Shown: positions 32,996 through 41,039 of the stretch, piece after piece
Layout: the number at the start of each line of letters is the position of its first letter
How positions within the stretch are numbered: position 1 is the first letter of the stretch
Assembly (NCBI RefSeq): GCF_002162835.1
Contig: NZ_MAAX01000018.1
Coordinates: 1 to 41,602, forward strand
DNA length: 41,602 nt
From: Nonlabens dokdonensis
GTDB lineage: Bacteria; Bacteroidota; Bacteroidia; Flavobacteriales; Flavobacteriaceae
Direction of reading: 5' to 3'
Translations under genes and position numbers: made by a program
Notes under the pieces: generated by a model
Seen by the model: only the letters and a program-made list of their open reading frames with translations
Told to the model about the DNA's origin: nothing
The model's database searches: none

Positions 32996-34486
32996 ATGAT
33001 CAATTCCCTTCAAAAAGGAGAATATTTTATTAGAACTCTCTTTAAAAACAAAATTATCAAAAGTGTAATTTGGTCTTTTTTAGGGACATTTATTTCTAAG
33101 GGATTTGTTTTTTTAGGTATGTTCTTAGTCGCTCGAATGGTTTCTGTTGACGATTATGGATTGATTGGATTACTTCAATCTTTTATCAATACCTTTACAC
33201 TTTTCAGTTTGGCTAGTTTTGGTGTAACTGCTACTAAATATTTAGCTAAATACAGTAAAACAGACAAAGTTAAAGCTAGTGAAATATTATCCCTTACTAG
33301 TTTATTCGTATGGTCAATTAGTTTGTTAGTGTTAATTTTATCAATCGTATTTATAAATCAATTAGAGTCTTTTGTAATCGGCAGAAATGGCCTTTATTTT
33401 GAATTATTAGTTTGTATAGCTGCTATATTTTTTGCTTCTTTAAACGGTCTTCAGGTAGGGGCATTGGCTGGGTTAGAAAGTTTTAAAAAGATATCAATTG
33501 TCAATATTGTAAATGGCATATGTGTCCTACCGTTAATGTTTTTCGGAACTAAATATTTTGGAATTTTGGGAGTTGTAGTTGCTATTGCAATAACCAATCT
33601 TTCAACTTGGATATGTTCACAGATATTACTCCATCAGGAGTTGAAGAAAGCAGAAATTAAAATTGTTTTTACTGGTCTTTTTCAGCATAAATCTATATTA
33701 TACAATTTCAGTCTGCCGGCTTTTGTTAGTAGTTTGATGATTAGTCCTATAATATTATCAACTAATGTAATTTTGACAAAATATAATTTAAATGGATACT
33801 ATCATCTCGGTATTTATAATGCTAGCTTTTACTTTTCTCAAATAGTTACTCTTTTAATTGGGATAGTAGGTCAAGTGTTTTATCCTTTAGCCATGCGTAA
33901 TTTTGGTAAATCAAATAAAGTTTTTGATTTTATTAATATCGTCCATCCTTTCGCAATAGGTTTGTTTTTGGTCATTCCTATTTTAATATTACCTGATATT
34001 TTTGCTCAACTATTTGGAAATAAGTATAGTAATGACGACATGTATTTGACAACAATTTTAATCGGCAGTTTTACTATAGTTAATTCTTTAAAGGTTGGAA
34101 TAGGTAGAAATTTTGCTGCCGGAAATTTGATGTGGTACAGTGTCTTTAGTAATTTATTTTGGGGTATTCTGGTATTACTTTTAAGTTATATTCTTGTAGA
34201 CTATGGAGCTATAGGAAGAGCACTATCCTATTTTTCTGCTTATCTGTTAAATTTTCTCTTATTTGTTCCGTTTTATATTAGAAAAAGACTCGTAGATCCC
34301 AAATTAATTTTTAATAAATTTAATTTATTTATTTTAATGATATTAAGTTCCATTTTATTCAGCTTCATTAATCTATCTTCTGTATTTCCTAGAATAATTA
34401 TTTTATTGTTAAGTGTGGTTCTGATCGCTTACATCTTATATAAATGGTTTTTAAATTATACAACTACACATGGTAAAAAATATTGA
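32996..34486 (+). CDS. wzx: Wzx-type oligosaccharide flippase
   Basis: 496 residues, about 12-14 hydrophobic helices beginning at FLGTFISKGFVFLGMFLVARMVSVDDYGLIGLLQS, the start pattern of PST/MATE-like polysaccharide exporters. It moves lipid-linked repeat units across the inner membrane in Wzx/Wzy assembly. Starts on the base after the wecB stop and overlaps the next gene by 17 bases. The gene is markedly more AT-rich than the flanking housekeeping genes and lacks the dispersed palindrome, as do all genes from here to 41.4 kb. This fits the exchangeable core of a capsule or O-antigen locus. Confidence 0.9.
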   Translation: MINSLQKGEYFIRTLFKNKIIKSVIWSFLGTFISKGFVFLGMFLVARMVSVDDYGLIGLLQSFINTFTLFSLASFGVTATKYLAKYSKTDKVKASEILSLTSLFVWSISLLVLILSIVFINQLESFVIGRNGLYFELLVCIAAIFFASLNGLQVGALAGLESFKKISIVNIVNGICVLPLMFFGTKYFGILGVVVAIAITNLSTWICSQILLHQELKKAEIKIVFTGLFQHKSILYNFSLPAFVSSLMISPIILSTNVILTKYNLNGYYHLGIYNASFYFSQIVTLLIGIVGQVFYPLAMRNFGKSNKVFDFINIVHPFAIGLFLVIPILILPDIFAQLFGNKYSNDDMYLTTILIGSFTIVNSLKVGIGRNFAAGNLMWYSVFSNLFWGILVLLLSYILVDYGAIGRALSYFSAYLLNFLLFVPFYIRKRLVDPKLIFNKFNLFILMILSSILFSFINLSSVFPRIIILLLSVVLIAYILYKWFLNYTTTHGKKY

Positions 34487-35627
34487 TATAGCAATAAGAG
34501 GAGGCTACGGACTTTATAATTTTGGAGATGACGCTCTCATACATTCTCTCTTTAATTATTTAACAAAGGATAAAGGTATTGACCCAAAAAAAGTGGTTCT
34601 ATTATGCCGAAATGAGGCATATTTACATAAGTTATTGATTGATGTAAATGTTCTTAATTATAATTATTTACCTAAAGATTTAAAAATTAATCATTTAATT
34701 TATGGGGGTGGAACACAATTTTATTCTTTTGATCCAATTAAAGAAAGTAAAATTGAAAAGTTTTTAAATCATCCAAAAAGAACTTTGAAAAATGCCTTTT
34801 TTAAAGCTCGTAACCTCTTTGTTTCTAATAAGTTTTTAGAAAATAAATTTGAAATTACAACCAATGTTAATCATCATCACTTGTTGGGTGTAGGTTTAGG
34901 TCCTTTTTCTGCAAATGATACTACCATCGAAAATAAAACAAAAAGATTGTTTAAAAGTGCTGAATTTATTAGCGTACGGGATGAATTTGCAGAAGGTAAA
35001 TGTAAAAGCTGGGGAATAGAACATTTTATTAAGTCTCCTGATATTTGTTATGGATTGGATGTCGGCGTGCAAAAGGAACATAATTCAAGTGTTAAAAATA
35101 TTGCGATAATTGTGAGAGACTGGAACCATAACATTGAAGGTAAAGAATATTATAACTCAATTATGGATGCGGTTAAAGATTTGAGAACTCTAGGGTATAA
35201 TATCACATATGTATCGTATGATATGTATTCAGACTTGACATGGTTAAAATATTTCAAAGATCAGAGGGAAAACATTCTACAATGGGATCCAAATAACAAC
35301 ACTATTGACAAATTCATTGAAAGTCATTATAAATTTGATCTGGTAATTACCGCCAGGTTTCACGGAGCTGTTTTTACTTCGTTAATAGGTAAACCTTTTA
35401 TTACAATTGGAATTGAGCCGAAATTGGAAATGATTTCTTCGTTATATTCCGAAGGTAGTCATTGCTGGAATATGCCTTTTGAGAAAAGAAATGTTTTAAA
35501 ACTTGTTAAGGAAATTGATGAAAATTATTCAACCTACGTCGAGAATGTTCATCATCAAACCTTGGAAAACAAAAAGAATGCTCATTTTCAATTTGAGGCA
35601 TTATATAAACAAATAGCAAATAAATGA
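34470..35627 (+). CDS. Polysaccharide pyruvyl transferase family protein
   Basis: 385 residues, cytosolic. RGGYGLYNFGDDALIHSLFNYL near the start and ITARFHGAVFTSLIGKPFITIGIEPK near residue 295 are the two hallmark segments of the pyruvyl transferase family (WcaK/AmsJ/CsaB). Relatives transfer pyruvate from phosphoenolpyruvate to a sugar as a ketal, adding negative charge. The HLIYGGGTQFY segment (about 75-85) also fits. It overlaps wzx by 17 bases and the following glycosyltransferase by four (ATGA), so it is tightly coupled. The acceptor sugar cannot be predicted. Confidence 0.85.
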   Translation: MVKNIDIAIRGGYGLYNFGDDALIHSLFNYLTKDKGIDPKKVVLLCRNEAYLHKLLIDVNVLNYNYLPKDLKINHLIYGGGTQFYSFDPIKESKIEKFLNHPKRTLKNAFFKARNLFVSNKFLENKFEITTNVNHHHLLGVGLGPFSANDTTIENKTKRLFKSAEFISVRDEFAEGKCKSWGIEHFIKSPDICYGLDVGVQKEHNSSVKNIAIIVRDWNHNIEGKEYYNSIMDAVKDLRTLGYNITYVSYDMYSDLTWLKYFKDQRENILQWDPNNNTIDKFIESHYKFDLVITARFHGAVFTSLIGKPFITIGIEPKLEMISSLYSEGSHCWNMPFEKRNVLKLVKEIDENYSTYVENVHHQTLENKKNAHFQFEALYKQIANK

Positions 35628-36751
35628 GAAATATCAGGATATTTTATATCGCTTTTTGTAACGAAATAGGCGATGAAATTTTAATTGGAGGCATACAGAA
35701 TTATATTAAATCTCTTCATTCGGTTACTTCTAAGGCAGGTTATAATTGTAATATATATCAGTATGGTAATACAACTTTTGAAACGGTTATAGAAAATATT
35801 TCAATTCACTCTTTAGAGTATAGAAATTCCAACAATGTTAAAAAAGCGATGAAATTTATTTTTGATAAATTTTCTCAAGGTTTTGAAGAAGATGATATTA
35901 TTATTTGGGGTTCTGATACATTGGCCATTCCTGTAAAATTTGAAAATGTTATCGCTATTCAACATGGGATAACTTTTGATTTAATTTATTACAATAATCT
36001 ACGTGGACTTTGGAGAAAAAACTTTTTTGGTAAAGTATATAAACAATTACAATGCCTCAAAGCACGTAAAAGTTTTCAGATTCCACAAAAAATAGTTTGT
36101 GTTGATTATAATTATCAAAATTGGGTAAGGACTCAGCTACCGAGAAACTTGAGCGATAGAATTCAAGTTATTCCAAATTACTCTATTCCTTCAACAGAAT
36201 TAAATATTAATAAAGTCGATAAAGAAAAAATAAAAATTTTATTTGCTAGAAGATTTTCTTTTGAAAGAGGTATGGAAATCATGTTTGAAGTTGTGGAAAC
36301 CATATTAAATTCTCACGATGATGTAGAATTTACTTTCTGTGGGGATGGCCCGTATAAAAAGTCTTTAATTAAAAAATTTGGTAAGTTTAATCAGGTGACT
36401 ATTACAAGTTTTGGAATTGGGGAGTCTGAAGTATACAATTTATCTCATCATATCTCATTAATTCCAACATATGGAAGTGAAGGTACATCTTTTTCATTGT
36501 TAGAAGCAATGGCTTGTGGGACGGTTCCAATCGCATCTGACGTTGGTGGAATGACAAACATCATTTTGAATGGATTTAACGGTATTCTGTGTAAGCCAAA
36601 TGCTAAAGATTTTGTACAGAGTATTGAGTATTTACTAGAAAATAGAAGTTTACTAGATGTTTTATCTACTAATGCGTATGAAACAGTGATAGGAAGTTTT
36701 TCATATGACATTTGGGGTAAAAGATGGATAGATTATTTAAAACAATTTTAA
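35624..36751 (+). CDS. Glycosyltransferase, family 4 type
   Basis: 375 residues, GT-B fold. The C-terminal donor domain has ILFARRFSFERGMEIM, FCGDGPYKKSL and EGTSFSLLEAMACGTVPIASDVGGMTNII (about 285-313), the nucleotide-sugar site with the ExxxxxxxE-like Glu pair typical of GT4. No membrane segment; probably acts at the inner face of the membrane on the growing lipid-linked repeat unit. Sugar and linkage unknown. It overlaps the pyruvyl transferase by four bases. Confidence 0.88.
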   Translation: MRNIRIFYIAFCNEIGDEILIGGIQNYIKSLHSVTSKAGYNCNIYQYGNTTFETVIENISIHSLEYRNSNNVKKAMKFIFDKFSQGFEEDDIIIWGSDTLAIPVKFENVIAIQHGITFDLIYYNNLRGLWRKNFFGKVYKQLQCLKARKSFQIPQKIVCVDYNYQNWVRTQLPRNLSDRIQVIPNYSIPSTELNINKVDKEKIKILFARRFSFERGMEIMFEVVETILNSHDDVEFTFCGDGPYKKSLIKKFGKFNQVTITSFGIGESEVYNLSHHISLIPTYGSEGTSFSLLEAMACGTVPIASDVGGMTNIILNGFNGILCKPNAKDFVQSIEYLLENRSLLDVLSTNAYETVIGSFSYDIWGKRWIDYLKQF

Positions 36752-36760
36752 TATTCAGAA

Positions 36761-37933
36761 TTGGAAACTAAATTGTCAAATTATATTGTTCAATTGAATG
36801 CATTTTTCTTGTTCTCGGGATATTATGTGGGGCTAATTGCTATCCTAGCTTTTTTTGGTGGGGAAATGAGCCGATTTTACTCCATTCCGTTAAGACTATT
36901 ATTAGTCATTTCTTTGCTATTTGGAATACGACTTAATAATTCGAAGTTGAACTTAAGTGAATTAATAATAATAGGATTCACATTCTTATATATATTAAAA
37001 ATATTTATATCTGAAGCGTTTAATGCAAACTTGAGCAAAGCGTGGTATGAATATGTATTTTACTATCTAGCATTTTGTTTGTTTCCTTATTTATTTTTTG
37101 GGGGACTCAAGCATATTAATATCAGGAAACATTTTTTCCATATTGTAATGTTTTCAGGAATTTTAATGTGTGTAGCTACTATCTTTCTTTATCGTGAATT
37201 TATATTTTCTGGAGTTGGCCGTTTAACAAATTCAACAGTTGATAATTTATCAACTGTGAGTCCTTTATCTCTGGCTTACGGAGCAGCCCTGAACTTATCG
37301 TTAATATTCTGTTATATATCTGATTTGAAGTGGAAGAATATAAATTTTAAAGTTTATATTTTAATCAATTTAATACTCAGTCTTTTTATATTTTTCATTG
37401 GATCAACGAGAGGAGCATTATTAGCACTTGCATTATCACTTTTATATTTATTAATTACTCGAAAAGGAATCAGTAAGGTTAAATATTTGATTTCAGGGGT
37501 TTTTCTAGCCCCAGTACTTGTTTACTTATTTAACTTATCGGGCAGTAATTTATTAGAAAGGACACAAAGTTCAATTGATAAAGGAGATAATAGTGGAAGG
37601 GATTCCTTATGGAATGATGCATGGATTGAATTCTTAAACTCCCCATTTTTTGGTGGAGATATAGAAGTTTCAGGTATTTATCCACATAACCTTTTTTTGG
37701 AAATATTAATGGCAACTGGTTTTTTAGGACTATTTATTTTTCTCATTTCGATTAGCATCACTTTGATTAATTTTTCCAAAATTCAAAGTGTAAATAAACA
37801 TATGATTTTCGTTTTATTTATTAATAGTTTTTGTCAACATATGTTTAGTGGGGCATTATGGAGCGCTATTCTTGTTTTTGTTTCTTTAGGTCTGATGAAT
37901 TATAATGTAAAACAGAAGTATGAGATCAAATAA
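36761..37933 (+). CDS. wzy: O-antigen/capsule polymerase (Wzy-like), TTG start
   Basis: 390 residues, about 10-11 membrane helices. GSTRGALLALALSLLYLLITRKG (about 207-229) and the periplasmic PHNLFLEILMATGFLGLFIFL (about 308-328) match the Wzy/O-antigen ligase core. It joins repeat units at the outer face of the inner membrane; the linked wzx supports polymerase rather than ligase. The start is TTG at 36761: the next in-frame ATG falls at codon 36, inside the first helix pair, and would delete helix one. A second TTG at 36773 is the only other option. It sits 9 nt after the previous stop and overlaps the next gene by 14 bases. Very AT-rich. Confidence 0.82.
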   Translation: METKLSNYIVQLNAFFLFSGYYVGLIAILAFFGGEMSRFYSIPLRLLLVISLLFGIRLNNSKLNLSELIIIGFTFLYILKIFISEAFNANLSKAWYEYVFYYLAFCLFPYLFFGGLKHINIRKHFFHIVMFSGILMCVATIFLYREFIFSGVGRLTNSTVDNLSTVSPLSLAYGAALNLSLIFCYISDLKWKNINFKVYILINLILSLFIFFIGSTRGALLALALSLLYLLITRKGISKVKYLISGVFLAPVLVYLFNLSGSNLLERTQSSIDKGDNSGRDSLWNDAWIEFLNSPFFGGDIEVSGIYPHNLFLEILMATGFLGLFIFLISISITLINFSKIQSVNKHMIFVLFINSFCQHMFSGALWSAILVFVSLGLMNYNVKQKYEIK

Positions 37934-39038
37934 TAAAATTTGTTGCATATATAATTATGCTCAACACTATCGTTTACCTATTTTTCAATTACTGAATGAT
38001 CGGCTGGGTGTACATTTTTATTTTGGAAAGAATAGTAGTGATATTAAAGGGTTTAATTATAATTTGCTTTCAAACTTTGAAAGAGAATTAGAACCTATTT
38101 ATCTTATAAAACCTTTTTATTGGTTGAAAGGATCATTATCACCGAAACTCCGTTCATATACTCATTTTATTGTTTTAGGTGAATACTTTTGTTTGAGTAC
38201 ATGGGCATTGTTAATCCTAAATAAAATTGCTGGTAAAAAAACCTATTTGTGGAGTCACGGCTATTATGGAAATGAAGGTTATTTTAAAAAAAGAATCAAA
38301 CGGCTATTTTTTTCACTGGGGACTTCCAACTTACTTTATGGAGAGTATGCTAGAAACTTAATGATAAAGGATGGTATAAATGATCATAAATTGGAAGTTA
38401 TATACAATTCTTTAGATTTTGTAAAGCAGTCTCGTATTTTTTCTGATCTAAAAAGCTCCACTTTATTAAAAGATCATTTTAAAAATTCAAATAAAACTTT
38501 AATATATATTGGTAGATTGCAACATAGAAAAAAAATTAGCATGATTCTTCAAGCTATTTCTATTATGAAAGATCAAGATCAAGAATATAATTTGGTCCTA
38601 GTAGGAGAAGGAGAATCACGGGCTGAATTGGAAGAGCTAGCTGTTGAGTTGGATATTAATGAACAAGTCTGGTTTTTTGGTCACTTATATGATGAAGAAA
38701 AGATCGGCCAGTTACTATTTGATTCTGATTTATGTGTTTCGCCTGGTAATGTAGGTTTAACAGCTATGCACTCGTTGGTTTATGGTACTCCTATTATCAC
38801 ACATGGAAATTTTCAAAATCAAATGCCCGAATTTGAATCTATAATTTCAGGTAAGAGCGGTGACTTTTTCGAGGAAAATAATATCCAAAATTTAGTTTTG
38901 AAAGTTGTACAATGGTTGGAAAATCATACAGATAGAGATGTTGTTAGGAAAGACTGTAGAAAATCTATTGAATCTAAGTATAATCCTGAATATCAATTTA
39001 AAATTATAAAACAAATTATTGATGAGAACAGTAATTAG
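37920..39038 (+). CDS. Glycosyltransferase, family 4 type
   Basis: 372 residues. LIYIGRLQHRKKISMILQAI (about 193-212) and LVGEGESRAELEELA are the start of the donor domain; SPGNVGLTAMHSLVYGTPIITHG (about 281-303) is the donor-binding segment with a Met-His-Ser in place of the common EAMA. The N-terminus (ICCIYNYAQHYRLPIFQLL) matches GT4 proteins of exopolysaccharide loci. No membrane segment. It overlaps both wzy (14 bases) and the acetyltransferase (17 bases), so it is part of one translationally coupled block. Substrate unknown. Confidence 0.85.
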   Translation: MRSNNKICCIYNYAQHYRLPIFQLLNDRLGVHFYFGKNSSDIKGFNYNLLSNFERELEPIYLIKPFYWLKGSLSPKLRSYTHFIVLGEYFCLSTWALLILNKIAGKKTYLWSHGYYGNEGYFKKRIKRLFFSLGTSNLLYGEYARNLMIKDGINDHKLEVIYNSLDFVKQSRIFSDLKSSTLLKDHFKNSNKTLIYIGRLQHRKKISMILQAISIMKDQDQEYNLVLVGEGESRAELEELAVELDINEQVWFFGHLYDEEKIGQLLFDSDLCVSPGNVGLTAMHSLVYGTPIITHGNFQNQMPEFESIISGKSGDFFEENNIQNLVLKVVQWLENHTDRDVVRKDCRKSIESKYNPEYQFKIIKQIIDENSN

Positions 39039-39567
39039 AAAAATATATCGAAAAACTAGGATGCTTCTAATTAGGAAGCTTCGTGGCTATAAGTATATTC
39101 ACTCGACAACTTATTTCGCTGGTAAATCAATTATTTCAAAATCATTAGTAGCTGAAGAATATGTTTTTATTGCTGACGATTGTTTAATCTATGACAAAGT
39201 GACAATTGGAAAATATACAATGTTAGCACCTAAAGTGAAAATTATAGGAGGAGATCACAAATATGATATTTCAGGTAAACCTAGTATTTTTTCCGGTAGA
39301 GGGAATTTAGAAACTACCAAAATTGGTAGGGATGTGTGGATAGGATATGGTACCATAGTTTTAACTGGAATAGAAATAGGTGATGGTGCAATTATAGCTG
39401 CTAATTCCACTGTAACTAAAGACGTCCCACCTTATAAAATATATGGAGGTAATCCCGCTAAATTTATTAAAGATAGGTTTACCGAAAAGGAAATTGAAAT
39501 GCACAATCAAATGTTGAAAATGGACCTAGACAAACTAGGGTTTGGTTTTAACGACTTATGCCAATAA
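39022..39567 (+). CDS. Hexapeptide-repeat acetyltransferase
   Basis: 181 residues from the ATG at 39022, directly after an in-frame TTG. A left-handed beta-helix runs about 45-160 with repeating [IV]G.[GDN] turns (KVTIGKYTMLAPKV, TKIGRDVWIGYGTIVLTGIEIGDGAIIAANSTVTKDV), ending PPYKIYGGNPAKFIKDRF, the acetyl-CoA-binding tail of the WcaF/WbbJ-type enzymes. His in GGDHKYD (about 76) is the expected catalytic base. A basic N-terminus (RKIYRKTRMLLIRKLRGYK) may touch the membrane. It probably O- or N-acetylates a sugar of the repeat unit. It ends two bases before the capE ATG. Confidence 0.88.
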   Translation: MRTVIRKIYRKTRMLLIRKLRGYKYIHSTTYFAGKSIISKSLVAEEYVFIADDCLIYDKVTIGKYTMLAPKVKIIGGDHKYDISGKPSIFSGRGNLETTKIGRDVWIGYGTIVLTGIEIGDGAIIAANSTVTKDVPPYKIYGGNPAKFIKDRFTEKEIEMHNQMLKMDLDKLGFGFNDLCQ

Positions 39568-39569
39568 TT

Positions 39570-40604
39570 ATGAAAATCAAAAATAAAAAACTCTTAATCA
39601 CCGGAGGAACAGGTTCCTTTGGGAATGCCGTTCTACAAAGATTCTTAAATACTGATCATTTTGGTGAAATCAGAATCTTTTCAAGGGATGAGAAGAAGCA
39701 AGACGATATGCGTAACAGTCTCAATAATGATAAATTAAAATTTTATATAGGTGACGTTCGTAATTATGATAGTGTAGAAAGAGCTTGTAGAGGTGTTGAT
39801 TACATTTTTCATGCTGCTGCATTAAAGCAAGTGCCATCATGCGAATTTTTCCCTCTCGAGGCGACACGTACTAATGTGCTGGGTACTCAAAACGTAATCG
39901 ATGCTGCTGCATTCAATAAGGTTAAAAAGGTAATTTGTTTAAGTACAGATAAAGCTGCATACCCTATAAACGCAATGGGTATTTCAAAAGCGCTTATGGA
40001 AAAAGTTGCTGTCGCTGCTTCTCGTAATAACAAGGATACTACGGTATGTCTAACAAGATATGGTAATGTCATGGCATCAAGAGGTTCTGTAATCCCTTTA
40101 TTTTTAAAGCAAATTCAAAACGGAGATCCCATTACTATTACCGACCCTAAAATGACTCGTTTTCTGATGTCATTAGAGGAGGCTGTCGAATTGGTATTGT
40201 TTGCTTTTGAAAATGGTAATGCAGGAGACTTATTTGTAAACAAAGCACCTGCAGGTACCATAGGAGACCTTGCTCAAGCTTTAAAGGAGATGGTTGGGTC
40301 TGATAATGAGATTAAGATTATAGGAACTAGACATGGTGAAAAGTTGTATGAAACGTTGTGTACTAGAGAAGAAATGATAAAAGCAGAAGATATGGGAGAT
40401 TTTTATAGGATCCCAGCTGATAATCGTGATCTTAACTACGCGCAATTTTTCTCTGAAGGAGAAAGCGCTATATCTGAAGTAGAGGATTACAACAGTCACA
40501 ACACAGAGCAGCAAGACGTAGAAGGTATGAAAATGCTTTTATCAAAGTTACCTTTAATACGTAAGGAAGTTTATGGTGAAGATGTGACACAATATCCACA
40601 CTAG
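39570..40604 (+). CDS. capE: UDP-N-acetylglucosamine 4,6-dehydratase/5-epimerase (CapE type)
   Basis: 344 residues from the ATG at 39570; an ATG at 39558 overlapping the previous gene is also possible. NAD(P)-binding TGGTGSFGN (11-19) and HAAALKQVP (81-89). The active-site run STDKAAYPINAMGISKALMEK has Met136 where most short-chain dehydrogenases have Tyr, with Lys140: the SMK form seen in CapE/WbpM-type dehydratases. CapE starts UDP-L-FucNAc synthesis by 5-inverting 4,6-dehydration of UDP-GlcNAc. Next come a cupin gene and a CapF-like reductase gene, the expected pathway order. Its TAG overlaps the GTG start of the cupin by one base. Confidence 0.9.
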   Translation: MKIKNKKLLITGGTGSFGNAVLQRFLNTDHFGEIRIFSRDEKKQDDMRNSLNNDKLKFYIGDVRNYDSVERACRGVDYIFHAAALKQVPSCEFFPLEATRTNVLGTQNVIDAAAFNKVKKVICLSTDKAAYPINAMGISKALMEKVAVAASRNNKDTTVCLTRYGNVMASRGSVIPLFLKQIQNGDPITITDPKMTRFLMSLEEAVELVLFAFENGNAGDLFVNKAPAGTIGDLAQALKEMVGSDNEIKIIGTRHGEKLYETLCTREEMIKAEDMGDFYRIPADNRDLNYAQFFSEGESAISEVEDYNSHNTEQQDVEGMKMLLSKLPLIRKEVYGEDVTQYPH

Positions 40605-41029
40605 TGTATTTAAAAGAACCATTTATAATAAAAGGAAATTCCCATTCTGATTCTCGCGGTGTATTAAAATTTAATAATGATTTTGACCTCACTCGAGTAA
40701 AGAGAGTTTATAGTATTTCTAATAGTCAAATCAATAATGTAAGAGGATGGCAAGGTCATCTGATAGAAAAAAGATGGTTTATGGCGGTAGATGGTGTTTT
40801 TAAGATAAATGTTGCTGCAATAAGAGATTGGCCATTAATAAATAGAGATCAAAATCCTTCTTCTTTTACGTTAGAGAATAATGCAGACGTACTTTATGTA
40901 CCTGAAGGACATGTAACTCGAATTGAGCAAGTAAGCATAAAAGGCTCTTTGATGGTTTTTGCAGACTACTTTCTCAAAGAAATAGATGATGAATACAGAC
41001 TAGAGTTAGATTATTTCTCTAAGTCATAA
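40604..41029 (+). CDS. Sugar-nucleotide cupin (WxcM/FdtA- or RmlC-like), GTG start
   Basis: 141 residues, a single jelly-roll domain. SDSRGVLKF, then KRVYSISNSQINNVRGWQGHLIEKRWFMAVDG and DVLYVPEGHVTRIEQVS follow the layout of sugar 3,4-ketoisomerases and RmlC-like epimerases. Where many relatives have RGxHAHK this one has RGWQGHLIEK, so one active-site His is a Gln. The start is GTG at 40604, overlapping the capE stop (TAGTG); no usable ATG follows until residue 59. Position between capE and capF suggests work on the CapE product, possibly replacing or supporting the cupin domain carried on S. aureus CapF. It could instead act on the RfbB product. Reaction not assigned. Confidence 0.72.
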   Translation: MYLKEPFIIKGNSHSDSRGVLKFNNDFDLTRVKRVYSISNSQINNVRGWQGHLIEKRWFMAVDGVFKINVAAIRDWPLINRDQNPSSFTLENNADVLYVPEGHVTRIEQVSIKGSLMVFADYFLKEIDDEYRLELDYFSKS

Positions 41030-41039
41030 TTAACAATAT

